A DNA stretch of 33,124 bases from positions 1 to 33,124 of the forward strand of contig JAFRIW010000036.1 in the NCBI GenBank assembly GCA_017432565.1, read 5' to 3'. The position numbers were made by a program, and so were the translations under genes. The notes beneath the pieces are model-generated. The model was not told the DNA's origin. It saw only the letters and a program-made list of their open reading frames with translations, and did no database searches. The DNA comes from Lachnospiraceae bacterium (GTDB lineage: Bacteria > Bacillota > Clostridia > Lachnospirales > Lachnospiraceae). Shown one piece after another: positions 23,448-31,739 of the stretch. The stretch's first letter is position 1. Every line of letters starts with the position of its first letter.

Positions 23448-24424
23448 GTGAAAGACTGGAAAATCTTGAATATTGTATTATGGATCCGACCGGGAATATC
23501 ACTGCGCTGGTGGAAAGCAGCGCAGAGGTTTCCCGGCAGCCTTTTATTGCGGACCTGATTATGCAGCAGCACCCCGAGGTGGAACAGGTCGGATTTGTGG
23601 AGTTTGAGGTGGCGGGAGCTGATTCCGCACAGGCCGGGGAATCGGCTCCGGAGCGCGATGAGCTCGTGCAGGTGAAACTCCGCATGGCCGGCGGGGAGTT
23701 CTGCGGGAACGCTTCGATGTGCGCCGCCGCGCTGTATCTGAGCCGGAAGGGAGCGGAGGAAGCTGCGTCCCTGCCTGCGGAGGCGGGTGCGGAAGCGACT
23801 GCCGAGGACGGCTGGCAGCAGGTGCGGCTGGAAGTCTCCGGCACGTCGGATCCGGTCGAAGTGCGGCTGCGGAGGATTGCTGCGGAAGGGGCGGAGAGCG
23901 CTGCGGGGTCTGAAGTCCCGGCGAAACCTGATTTTGCCTTCGAGGCCGGTGTGCATATGCCGCGCGCCCTGCGGATCGAGAAGAGGCTGTTCGCTGACGG
24001 GGCGCTGCAGGGGGAACTTCCCCTGGTGCGCATGGAAGGAATCTCGCATATCGTGATCGAACTGTCGTCTGTGTTCTATGCTTACCGGGAGGAACGGGAT
24101 GCCGCGGAGCGTGCGGTGCAGAAGTGGTGTAAGGAGCTTGGCGCCGATGGGCTCGGGCTGATGTTCCTGGATCTTGCGGGAGGTACCGCGGTCGATTCTG
24201 CGGACGCCATGCCGCGGCTGACGCCGCTCGTCTATGTGCCCGGGAGCGGGACGTCCTTCTGGGAGAACTCGTGCGCGAGCGGGAGCGCCGCGACGGGGAT
24301 GTATCTGGCGGACCGGACGGGCAAGCGGCAGGAGATCTGCCTGCGGGAGCCGGGTGGAAGCCTGAAAGTGACAAGTGATCCCGGGTCCGGCGAGACTTGG
24401 CTGTATGGGACCGTGCGCTGGTAA
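23444..24424 (+). CDS. CntK-like amino-acid racemase (DapF fold)
   Basis: This 326-residue protein resembles the staphylococcal histidine racemase CntK more than DapF. From memory of the family, matching blocks are [55 protein letters not shown] and [10 protein letters not shown]. The two catalytic cysteines of the two-base mechanism are C87 (in FCGN) and C277 (in NSCASG). Two Ala/Glu-rich insertions (about residues 105-125 and 145-165) lengthen it. It starts on a GTGA overlap with the ATPase gene. Likely role: racemising an amino acid (histidine is best guess) taken up by the importer. DapF for lysine synthesis is the less likely alternative. Confidence 0.8.
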   Translation: MSERLENLEYCIMDPTGNITALVESSAEVSRQPFIADLIMQQHPEVEQVGFVEFEVAGADSAQAGESAPERDELVQVKLRMAGGEFCGNASMCAAALYLSRKGAEEAASLPAEAGAEATAEDGWQQVRLEVSGTSDPVEVRLRRIAAEGAESAAGSEVPAKPDFAFEAGVHMPRALRIEKRLFADGALQGELPLVRMEGISHIVIELSSVFYAYREERDAAERAVQKWCKELGADGLGLMFLDLAGGTAVDSADAMPRLTPLVYVPGSGTSFWENSCASGSAATGMYLADRTGKRQEICLREPGGSLKVTSDPGSGETWLYGTVRW

Positions 24425-24441
24425 GCGGCACGGTCTTTTTT
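24409..24441 (+). terminator. Rho-independent terminator of the amino-acid ABC/racemase operon
   Basis: GACCGTGC (24409-24416) pairs with GCACGGTC (24428-24435) and is followed by six T. The stem overlaps the last codons of the racemase gene, with the stop in the loop. Confidence 0.85.
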
Positions 24442-24495
24442 ATTGTATAATGTGATAAGACATAAATTCTGATTTGACCACTAAGGGGGACAGCA

Positions 24496-25431
24496 ATGGA
24501 AGTAAAAGAGTGGACCTACGAAGAGATACCTGAATTTACGGATATTCCGGAGGGTGCGGGCGTCATCGAGACGACCGGCGATGAGATGGGCGTCATGTAC
24601 ATGCATGATGTCGAATATGCAAATGTGAACGGGACGCCGCTGCACCTGCAGGTGCTTGTCCCGATCTGCAGAAACAGTGGGTTTGATCCCTTCGGGGAGC
24701 AGACTTTTGACCCGCTGCCGTGTTATGTCTACGTACAGGGCTCCGGATGGTTTGAGCAGTACGTTTACGCCAATGTGGTGCAGCTGGCACAGGTCGCAAA
24801 GAGGGGATATGTCTGCGCAATCGTGCAGTACCGGCACTCCGGAATCGCAAGCTTCCCGGCGCAGGCGTGCGACGCGCGGAACGCGGTCCGGTTCCTGAGG
24901 AAGAACTGCAAGCGGTTCGGGATCGATCCGGACAGGATGGTTATCGCGGGCGATTCCTCGGGCGGACACACCGCGATGTGGGCAGGTATGCTGCACAACG
25001 ATGACAGCGAGCAGAACCTGTTCCCCGGTATCTCTGCGGAGGTGAGCGGCATCGTAGATTATTATGGCTCCACTTCCGTGATGGCGCCGGATTCCAATCC
25101 GATTCAGGTCCTGCACTGCCTTCCGGACAGCCCGGAGGGAAGAGTCATGGGCGGCAGGAACCTGCTGGAGGAGCCCGAACTTGCAAAACAGCTCTCCGTG
25201 GAGTGCAATATCGATGAAGAGACGAAGCTTCCGCCGGTCCTGATTTTCCACGGGACGAAGGACAGGACCGTCAACTGTACCGGCAGCGCGATTTTGTACA
25301 AGCGGCTCAAAGAGACCGGGCATCCCGTCTCGTTCTACCTGATTAAAGGCGCGGATCACGGCGGGCCGGAGTTCTGGACAGAGCAGGTGATCGACATTGT
25401 TGATGAGTTTATGAGAAAAGTGTTTGCGTGA
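24496..25431 (+). CDS. Alpha/beta hydrolase (esterase/lipase-like)
   Basis: This 311-residue enzyme has the nucleophile S154 in AGDSSGGHTA, D256 in FHGTKDRTVN and H288 in KGADHGG. The oxyanion segment is YVQGSGWFEQ in place of the usual HGGG. The fold and order match the BD-FAE/carboxylesterase type, which often deacetylates sugars or cleaves small esters. It has no signal peptide. AAGGGGGA precedes its ATG. A TATAAT sits at 24446-24451 without a clear -35. It stands alone between two terminators. Confidence 0.88.
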   Translation: MEVKEWTYEEIPEFTDIPEGAGVIETTGDEMGVMYMHDVEYANVNGTPLHLQVLVPICRNSGFDPFGEQTFDPLPCYVYVQGSGWFEQYVYANVVQLAQVAKRGYVCAIVQYRHSGIASFPAQACDARNAVRFLRKNCKRFGIDPDRMVIAGDSSGGHTAMWAGMLHNDDSEQNLFPGISAEVSGIVDYYGSTSVMAPDSNPIQVLHCLPDSPEGRVMGGRNLLEEPELAKQLSVECNIDEETKLPPVLIFHGTKDRTVNCTGSAILYKRLKETGHPVSFYLIKGADHGGPEFWTEQVIDIVDEFMRKVFA

Positions 25432-25468
25432 AGCATTGTCTGCGTGAAGCATTCAGATGATGAGGCGA

Positions 25469-25497
25469 AAGAAGCCCGCAGCCGCGGGCTTCTTCTT
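25469..25497. terminator. Rho-independent terminator after the alpha/beta hydrolase gene
   Basis: An 11-bp perfect stem (AAGAAGCCCGC at 25469-25479, complement at 25484-25494) has the loop AGCC. Only a mixed TTCTTC tract follows, so strength is moderate. A direct repeat TGCGTGAAGCATT (25426-25438 and 25441-25453) precedes it. Confidence 0.7.
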
Positions 25498-25527
25498 CAT
25501 ATATAGCCAAATAACCTGAGAAACCAA

Positions 25528-25556
25528 TTGCGAAAGAGAGCACTTCCCGCAATAAT
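25528..25556 (+). promoter_or_regulatory. Promoter of the NifX-FKBP/esterase operon
   Basis: -35 TTGCGA (25528-25533), 17-bp spacer, -10 AATAAT (25551-25556, five of six). The leader to the start at 25579 would be about 16 nt and holds the GGAGG ribosome site. Confidence 0.5.
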
Positions 25557-25578
25557 GGATACATGGAGGATTAACAAA

Positions 25579-26454
25579 ATGAGAATTGCGGTAACTTATG
25601 AGAACGGCAACATTTTCCAGCACTTTGGGCACACCGAAGAGTTCAAGGTTTACGAGGTCGAGGACGGCAATATCGTCAGTGCGGAGGTCATCGGCTCTAA
25701 CGGGAGCGGACACAGCGCTCTCGCGGGGCTTCTGGATGACAAAGGGATCGACGTCCTGATCTGCGGCGGCATCGGCGGCGGTGCGCAGGCAGCGCTGCAG
25801 GAGCGCGGGATCGAGCTGTGCGCAGGAGCAGAGGGGAGTGCTGATGAAGCTGTCGCAGCCTATCTGCGGGGTGAACTGGTGAACACGGGCGCGAACTGTG
25901 ACCATCACGGCGAAGGCCATCACTGCGGCGATCATGACGACGATGACTGCCACTGCGGTGACCACGACGACGATGACTGCCATTGCGGTCACGGCGGTGG
26001 TGGCTGCGGATGCCACCCGGAGGGGAAGAATGTCGGCAAGAAGGTCAAAGTCCACTACAGAGGTACCTTCAATGACGGGACGCAGTTTGATTCGTCCTAT
26101 GACCGCAATGCACCTCTGGAGTTCATCTGCGGCGCCGGTCATATGATCGCCGGCTTTGACGCAGCAGTGGCCAACATGGAAGTGGGCCAGGCGATCGACA
26201 TCCATCTCATGCCGAACGAAGCCTACGGCGAATCCGACCCGGACGCGATCTTCACCGTTGAACTCGCACAGCTTCCCGGTGCGGAGGAACTGACAGTCGG
26301 TGAGCAGGTCTATCTGCAGGATCAGTTTGGCCGTCCGTTCCCTGTCAAAGTTGCGGCAAAAGATGACAAGACCATCACCTTCGACGCCAACCACGCAATG
26401 GCAGGCAAAGAACTCAACTTCCGTATCGAACTTCTCGAGGTCGACGAGACATGA
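25579..26454 (+). CDS. NifX-like / metal-binding linker / SlyD-type FKBP fusion protein
   Basis: The start is ATG 25579 after GGAGG (291 aa); the longer frame lacks a ribosome site. Residues 1-105 form a NifX/NifB-type (Di-Nitro_FeMo-Co) domain: MRIAVTYENGNIFQHFGHTEEFKVYEV and VLICGGIGGGAQAAL. Residues 107-146 are a His/Cys/Asp-rich metal-binding stretch with two tandem GDHDDDDCHC units. Residues 150-285 form an FKBP peptidyl-prolyl isomerase with the SlyD-like insert-in-flap (VHYRGTFNDGTQFDSS, AYGESDPD, NHAMAGKELNFRIELLEV). SlyD proteins carry a metal-binding tail and help insert nickel, so a metallochaperone role is likely. No nitrogenase genes are present. It overlaps the next gene by 4 bases. 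Confidence 0.88.
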   Translation: MRIAVTYENGNIFQHFGHTEEFKVYEVEDGNIVSAEVIGSNGSGHSALAGLLDDKGIDVLICGGIGGGAQAALQERGIELCAGAEGSADEAVAAYLRGELVNTGANCDHHGEGHHCGDHDDDDCHCGDHDDDDCHCGHGGGGCGCHPEGKNVGKKVKVHYRGTFNDGTQFDSSYDRNAPLEFICGAGHMIAGFDAAVANMEVGQAIDIHLMPNEAYGESDPDAIFTVELAQLPGAEELTVGEQVYLQDQFGRPFPVKVAAKDDKTITFDANHAMAGKELNFRIELLEVDET

Positions 26455-27557
26455 GTATATATACGATCGGAGAGATTCCGCAGCTGCGGATTCTGGGCAG
26501 AAATGATGGATTAAGAGATCCGCTGAATGTCTACTGGCACGGCGGCGGAGTGGAGATGAATATCCGGGCGAGTGAGCTGTGGCTGGACGTCCGGGTTGAT
26601 TACGACTACATGGAGCCCTGGCTCGTTGTCTTCATCGACGGCGCGCCGATCCAGCGCAGGATGCTGACGAAAGAGGACAGAAGAATCCCGATCTTCCGCG
26701 GGATGGAGCCGGGTGTGCTGCGCAGAGTTCAGATCATCCGCGACACACAGCCCATGCCTTTTGATCCGAAGATCATGCTGCAGTTTACAGGGCTGGAGAC
26801 GGACGGTACGTTCGAGGAACTGCCGGCGCCGGCACTGCGGCTCGAGTTCTGCGGCGACAGCATCACCTGCGGCGAGGGACTGGCCGGCTTCGGGGATGAC
26901 AACGAGTGGCGTGCGGCCTATCTGTGTAATATCGGCGCCTACACACTGGAGACGGCGCGGCTGCTCTCCGGGGAGTGCAGGATGGTCAGCCTGGGCGGCT
27001 GGGGGTCGCTCATGAGCTACGACGGACTGAAAAAGCACGCCATCCCGCTCTATTATGAGAAGGTCTGCGGCATGTACGGCATTGACATTGTGACCACTGC
27101 CGCGATGGCCGGGGCGATGGGCATGAATGCGGCCGGCTCGTTCCAGGCATACGACTTTTCTTCCTGGCCGGCGGATGTCGTCATCGTCAACCTCGGGACC
27201 AACGACAGCAGCGGAATTGCCAATACGCTTCCTGCGGAAGAGCAGGCAGCGGGGCTCGAGGCCTTCACGGAATCAGCCGTGCAGTTTCTGACGATGATCC
27301 GCCGCTGCAATCCTGGTGCCTACATGATCTGGGCGTACGGGATGCTCGGAGATCCGCTGCGGCCGCAGCTGACGGAAGCCATAAGGCGCTATCAGGAGCA
27401 GACGGGCGATACGCGGGCGGAGTACCTGCCGCTTCCGAACACCGAACCCGGTGAATTCGGATGCAGGCTGCACCCGGGCCTGCCGAGCCACAAGAAGGCG
27501 GCGCAGGCCATTGCCGCGAGAATCCGCGAACTGCAGGCGCAGGGGCTTGTGAGGTAG
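26451..27557 (+). CDS. SGNH hydrolase, CE2-like acetyl esterase
   Basis: This 368-residue protein has an N-terminal jelly-roll-like domain (about residues 20-125) and an SGNH domain as in carbohydrate esterase family 2. The nucleophile is S137 in EFCGDSITCGEG, block III is VNLGTNDSS, and H341 is in CRLHPGLPSHKKAA. The position three before the catalytic histidine is C, not the Asp of a normal triad; some CE2 members are known to work with a Ser-His dyad. It should deacetylate sugars in the cytoplasm (no signal peptide). It is translationally coupled to the NifX-FKBP fusion, an unexplained pairing. Confidence 0.85.
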   Translation: MSIYTIGEIPQLRILGRNDGLRDPLNVYWHGGGVEMNIRASELWLDVRVDYDYMEPWLVVFIDGAPIQRRMLTKEDRRIPIFRGMEPGVLRRVQIIRDTQPMPFDPKIMLQFTGLETDGTFEELPAPALRLEFCGDSITCGEGLAGFGDDNEWRAAYLCNIGAYTLETARLLSGECRMVSLGGWGSLMSYDGLKKHAIPLYYEKVCGMYGIDIVTTAAMAGAMGMNAAGSFQAYDFSSWPADVVIVNLGTNDSSGIANTLPAEEQAAGLEAFTESAVQFLTMIRRCNPGAYMIWAYGMLGDPLRPQLTEAIRRYQEQTGDTRAEYLPLPNTEPGEFGCRLHPGLPSHKKAAQAIAARIRELQAQGLVR

Positions 27558-27631
27558 AAGGCGGTACTTGCTTGAATTTCGCAGGCTGCCTGCTTGAATT
27601 TCATGGATGGTTGAGTGTATTCCGCAGGTTG

Positions 27632-28034
27632 GCGGTGAAAAGGGAAGGATGCTGCAATTGTCAATACAGCTTCTGCGAGCCCAACTTGCTAAACAAGCGG
27701 TGAAAAGGGAAGGCCGCAGCGGTTGTCAATACAATTTCCGGGGCGGTGCCTGCCGGCATTTCCCAGACCGGCGGTGAAAAGGGAAGGCTGCGGCGGTTGT
27801 CAATACAATTCCGACAAGCGGCAGGCAGTTCCGGCCGTAGCGCTTGTTAAAGCAAGCGGTGAAAAGGGAAGGCTGTGGCGGTTGTCAATACAATTCCGGC
27901 AGCAGCGCTTGTTAAGGCAAGCGGTGAAAAGGGAAGGCTGCAGCGGTTGTCAATACAATTTCTGAGATGATGCTTGCCGGCATTTCCCAGACCAGCGGTG
28001 AAGAGTGCAGGCTGTGGCGGATGTCAATACAATT
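27632..28034. repeat. Tandem repeat array, six copies in the 586-bp gap 27558-28143
   Basis: Six copies of a roughly 40-bp core begin at 27632, 27697, 27771, 27856, 27921 and 27995. The core starts GCGGTGAAAAGGGAAGG and ends GTTGTCAATACAATT. Spacings of 65, 74, 85, 65 and 74 bp, plus shared spacer pieces (CCGGCATTTCCCAGACC after copies 2 and 5; GCAGGCAGTTCCGGCCG after 3 and 6), show that a three-unit block was duplicated. Read in one frame each core gives AVKREGCxGCQYN or a near variant, but spacings are not multiples of three. Flanks 27558-27631 and 28035-28095 hold partial spacer motifs. No gene is seen in the gap. Confidence 0.9.
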
Positions 28035-28101
28035 TCGACAAACAGCAGGCAATTTCGACAAACGGCAGGCAGTTCCGGCCGCGATGCTTGCTTAAATAAG
28101 T

Positions 28102-28129
28102 TTGGGAAGGCAATAATTTTATAAATACT
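28102..28129 (+). promoter_or_regulatory. Possible promoter of the oxidoreductase-VOC gene
   Basis: -35 TTGGGA (28102-28107), 16-bp spacer, -10 AATACT (28124-28129), in the only AT-rich stretch before the gene. Each box matches four of six consensus bases. It lies directly downstream of the tandem array. Confidence 0.35.
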
Positions 28130-28143
28130 AAGGGGGTTACAGC

Positions 28144-30264
28144 GTGAGTGAACAGAAAATGCGGGTCGGCGTGATCGGCGCGGGCGCCATCAGTGACATT
28201 TATCTTGAAAACATGATCAACAAGTTTGATCAGCTGGAAGTCAAGTGCGTCGCGGCGAACCACATCGAGAGCGCACAGAAAAAGGCGGAAAAGTATGGGA
28301 TCAAAGCCTGCACGACGCAGGAGCTGCTGGACGATCCGGAGATTGATCTCGCGGTGGTCCTGACACCGGTCGGCGCGCACTATGGCCTGATCAAGCAGGC
28401 ACTGCTCGCCGGTAAACACGTTTATACCGAGAAGACGATCGCGGACGACGTCGACAAGGCGAAGGAGCTGGTCGCGCTCGCGAAGGAGAAAGGCCTGTAC
28501 CTCGGCTCCGCGCCGGACACGTTCCTGGGCAGCGCTTTGCAGACAGCAGCCAAAGCCATTAATGACGGACTGATCGGCGACATTCATTCTTTTGTCATCT
28601 CGGCAAACCGCAACAACGACTTGCTGCTGAGCATTTTCTCGTTCCTGCGCCAGCCCGGCGCCGGCATCGTCTGTGACTACGGCGTCTATTACATGACGGC
28701 GCTGGTCAGCCTGCTCGGCCCGGTCAGCAAGGTCGGCGGTATCATCGGAAAGCCTTATCCGACCCATGTCAACGTTTTCCCGATGAGTCCCGAGTTCGGC
28801 CAGGTAATGGACACGCCCAACGAGAGCCAGGTCGCAGCAGTGGTTCAGCTTGAGAACGGTATCACCGGAACCTTCCACATCGACGCCGACTGCAACGCGC
28901 GGGATGAGGCATATTTTGCCATCTACGGCACGAAGGGCATCCTGTATCTGACGGATGCGAACGGCTTTGGAGGGACCGTCCGGTTCCTGCCGAACGCACT
29001 GGATCCCCGCGTCCCGACCCCGCCGGTGGAGCTGTGGAGCTGGACGCCTTACAGTGAGAACTCCAGAGGCGTCGGCCCTGCGGACCTCGCGGAGGCGGCC
29101 TTTGAAGGAAGGCCCTGCCGCGCGTCCAAAGAGATGGCGGCCCACGTACTCGAAGCACTCGCCGGCATCCTGAAGGGCGGCGAGAGCGGACAGTTTGTCG
29201 ACATCGAGTCCACCTGCGAGAAGCCGGCCCCGCTGCCGGTCTGCCAGATCGGCGCGAAGAACATCGGCCACGCCTCCTTTAACATGGAGAACGTCGACGA
29301 GATGATTCATTTCTACTGCGACGTGCTCGGCATGAAGCAGCAGTTCCACCTGACCTGGGGCGGCCTGGCGGATCTGATCAGGGCAAAATCAGGCCCGGAG
29401 CCGGACGAGGAGACAGCCCGGATGCTGCAGGGGCTCGACGCCAAAAAGGACGACAAGTGGATTACCTACTTCAAGCTCGCCGACAGGCAGTTCATGGAAG
29501 TTTTCCATCCGGCGGGAGGACCGCGGCGCGAGATCGCGGACCGTCATAAAAACTACGGATATATAAAACTCAATTTTGAAGTGGAGTCGATCGAGGCACT
29601 GCGTGAGCGCCTGGCTTCCTTTGGCGTGAAACTCGACGACGATATTCATCCGACCATTGACGGATCGCGGGAGATCACCGTGCATGATCCGGACGGGAAC
29701 GAAGTGCAGTTTACGGAGTACGCGAAGGGAGAGGCGGCTCGGATCGCGATGCCGCCGGTTCCGGAGGGACACAGCTGCTCGCACGTCCTGTACACGACGC
29801 AGGTCGCGTACCAGGTCAAAGACGCCGTCAACATGGAATATTTCTATCGCTTCGGACTGGGGCTGAAGAAAGTGTTTCAGCTGAGCTACGGAGAGCTGGC
29901 TGCCGCGATCGAGCAGAGCGGACAGGCGGATCCGAAGATGATCATGGGCATGAAGATGATGGGCGACAAAGCGTGGATCGACTACATCGAAGTCGCGCCG
30001 CACCAGTACATCGAGCTCTTCCACACCGACGGACAGACGCTGGAGGAGGACCGGAAACTCGACGATGCGAAGGGCTATCAGCATCTGTGCATCGAGGTCG
30101 AAGATATTCATGCTGCATGGGATGCGGTGATCTTTAACGGCCTGAAGCCGGACGAAGAGATCAGACTCGGCCCGGACGGCGCGTACCAGTTCTGGCTGAC
30201 GGATCCCGACGGAAACCGCCTGGAGCTGATGCAGTACACGGAGGACGCCCTGCAGCTGAAATAA
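28144..30264 (+). CDS. Gfo/Idh/MocA oxidoreductase fused to two VOC (glyoxalase-like) domains
   Basis: The start is GTG 28144 after AGGGGG; 706 aa. Residues 1-365 form a Gfo/Idh/MocA dehydrogenase: Rossmann GVIGAGAISDIYL (about residues 8-20), then the AGKHVYTEKTIA block with the catalytic lysine. Residues about 375-525 and 545-702 are two VOC domains: each starts GHASFNMENVDEMIHFYCDVLGM or SHVLYTTQVAYQVKDAVNMEYFYRFGLG, and each ends in a metal-ligand E in DPDGNEVQFTEY and DPDGNRLELMQY. The dehydrogenase should oxidise a sugar-like substrate with NAD(P); the VOC pair would then isomerise or cleave the product. The pathway is unknown. No frameshift was found, so it is one continuous protein. 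Confidence 0.88.
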   Translation: MSEQKMRVGVIGAGAISDIYLENMINKFDQLEVKCVAANHIESAQKKAEKYGIKACTTQELLDDPEIDLAVVLTPVGAHYGLIKQALLAGKHVYTEKTIADDVDKAKELVALAKEKGLYLGSAPDTFLGSALQTAAKAINDGLIGDIHSFVISANRNNDLLLSIFSFLRQPGAGIVCDYGVYYMTALVSLLGPVSKVGGIIGKPYPTHVNVFPMSPEFGQVMDTPNESQVAAVVQLENGITGTFHIDADCNARDEAYFAIYGTKGILYLTDANGFGGTVRFLPNALDPRVPTPPVELWSWTPYSENSRGVGPADLAEAAFEGRPCRASKEMAAHVLEALAGILKGGESGQFVDIESTCEKPAPLPVCQIGAKNIGHASFNMENVDEMIHFYCDVLGMKQQFHLTWGGLADLIRAKSGPEPDEETARMLQGLDAKKDDKWITYFKLADRQFMEVFHPAGGPRREIADRHKNYGYIKLNFEVESIEALRERLASFGVKLDDDIHPTIDGSREITVHDPDGNEVQFTEYAKGEAARIAMPPVPEGHSCSHVLYTTQVAYQVKDAVNMEYFYRFGLGLKKVFQLSYGELAAAIEQSGQADPKMIMGMKMMGDKAWIDYIEVAPHQYIELFHTDGQTLEEDRKLDDAKGYQHLCIEVEDIHAAWDAVIFNGLKPDEEIRLGPDGAYQFWLTDPDGNRLELMQYTEDALQLK

Positions 30265-30341
30265 GCGGGGAGAGCTGCCGCGCGCAGCGCACGGCTGCCG
30301 GAACCCGGCTGAAACGGCGCCGGATCATAAGGAGTTATGGA

Positions 30342-31739
30342 ATGTTAGATCAGAAAACTTTGGAAAAATACCTCGGGCTTTGCATGGAGTCGGCGGCAGA
30401 TTTTGCCGAGATCTATGAGGAGCTTGAGACGAAAGAGATCATCACCATGCTGAACGGCAGGGTGGAGAACGTGAACGAAGCGGTGACGAGCGGCATCGGC
30501 ATCCGCCTGATGGCGGGCGTGCAGTCCGTCTATGCGTACTCGAACGAGACCGGGGAGGAGGCGGTGCTTCCGCTGATCCGCGATCTGACGGCGGCGCTGG
30601 GCGCGGGGAAAGCAGATGAGGAAAAGAAGCCTGTCGCGCTGACCCGCGTGGAGTATGAGAACCGGCATCCGGTGAAAATTGATTTCCGCACGGCGCCACT
30701 TGCGGACAAATCATCGCTGCTTACGCGGGCGACGGACACGGCAATGGCGGCGGACGAGCGGATCGTGAAGGTGCAGGCGGTGCTTCTGAACGTGCACCAG
30801 GAAGTACAAATTTCGAACAGCGAGGGCAGGCTCATCGGCGATACGCGCGTGCGCACGCGGATGATGGTTGATGCCTTTGCGCAGGAGGGCGACAACTTCC
30901 AGAGCGGCGCCGACCGGCCGGGTGCGGGCATGGGTCTGGAGTTCTATGAGCAGACGACGCCCGAGGAGACCGGGCGTGAGGCCGCCAGGGTGGCGATCGT
31001 CAACCTGGCGGCGGGGGACTGCCCCTCGGGCAAAATGCCGGTCATCATCGACAACGCGTTCGGCGGCGTGATCTTCCACGAGGCGTGTGGACACGCGCTG
31101 GAAGCGACGAGCGTCGCGAAGAACCAGAGCGTCTTCTCCGGAAAGCTCGGACAGCAGATCGCGAATCCGTGCGTGAGCGCGGTGGACGACGGGACGATCC
31201 CGAACGCCTGGGGTTCGGAGAACATCGACGACGAGGGCAACTTCCAGCAGCGCAGACAGCTGATCAAAGACGGTATTCTGACTTCCTATATGATCGACCG
31301 GCTCGGTGCGCGGCGCATGGGCATGGAGGCGACCGGCAGCGGGCGGCGCGAGTCCTACCGCTACGAGCCGACTTCCCGCATGTCCAACACCTTCATTATG
31401 CAGGGCGACGCGTCCTTCGAGGAGCTCTTCGAGGGCATCGAGAAGGGCCTGTATGCGAAGAAGATGGGCGGCGGCAGTGTCAATCCCCAGACGGGCGAGT
31501 TCAACTTCTCGGTCGGCGAGGGTTACCTGATTGAGAACGGCAGGATCACGAAGCCCGTCCGCGGCGCGGCGCTGATCGGTAACGGGCGCGATATCCTGAT
31601 GAACATCGACCGCGTCTGCAGCAACCTCGAGCGCGGTCAGGGCATGTGCGGATCGATCAGCGGCTCGATCCCGACGGATGTCGGACAGCCCGCCATCCGC
31701 GTGACATCCATTACAGTCGGAGGAACCGCCAATGAATAA
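30342..31739 (+). CDS. tldD: TldD metalloprotease subunit
   Basis: This 465-residue protein has the TldD zinc motif H246-E247-x-x-x-H251 in FHEACGHALEATSVAK, and C436 in GQGMCGSISGSIPTDVGQPAIRV at the position of the third ligand. GSGRRESYRYEPTSRMSNTFI and NFSVGEGYLIENGRIT are further family blocks. With TldE it forms a proteolytic chamber that trims unfolded or modified peptides, including some RiPP precursors, and degrades antitoxins. AAGGAG precedes the ATG. It overlaps tldE by 8 bases. Confidence 0.93.
   Translation: MLDQKTLEKYLGLCMESAADFAEIYEELETKEIITMLNGRVENVNEAVTSGIGIRLMAGVQSVYAYSNETGEEAVLPLIRDLTAALGAGKADEEKKPVALTRVEYENRHPVKIDFRTAPLADKSSLLTRATDTAMAADERIVKVQAVLLNVHQEVQISNSEGRLIGDTRVRTRMMVDAFAQEGDNFQSGADRPGAGMGLEFYEQTTPEETGREAARVAIVNLAAGDCPSGKMPVIIDNAFGGVIFHEACGHALEATSVAKNQSVFSGKLGQQIANPCVSAVDDGTIPNAWGSENIDDEGNFQQRRQLIKDGILTSYMIDRLGARRMGMEATGSGRRESYRYEPTSRMSNTFIMQGDASFEELFEGIEKGLYAKKMGGGSVNPQTGEFNFSVGEGYLIENGRITKPVRGAALIGNGRDILMNIDRVCSNLERGQGMCGSISGSIPTDVGQPAIRVTSITVGGTANE

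Noticed and set aside
23444..24424. Diaminopimelate epimerase (dapF)
   Set aside because: Motif blocks fit CntK-type racemases better, and no lysine or cell-wall genes adjoin; kept only as an alternative.
20990..24424. Staphylopine-like metallophore cluster
   Set aside because: No nicotianamine-synthase-like (CntL) or opine dehydrogenase-like (CntM) gene is in the window, and the importer is a polar amino-acid type.
25453..26394. 313-residue minus-strand ORF opposite the NifX-FKBP gene
   Set aside because: Its valine/threonine-rich stretch is the antisense of the His/Asp repeat; no ribosome site or recognisable domain.
25579..26454. Nitrogen fixation locus
   Set aside because: Only a NifX-like domain is present; no nifHDK, nifB or related genes are visible.
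27461..27965. Two 80-residue ORFs in the tandem array
   Set aside because: They read across repeat units in changing frames, one overlaps the end of the esterase gene, and neither has a supporting ribosome site.
27632..28034. CRISPR array
   Set aside because: The spacers share sequence with one another (1 with 4, 2 with 5, 3 with 6), spacing varies from 65 to 85 bp, the core is imperfect, and no cas gene is near.
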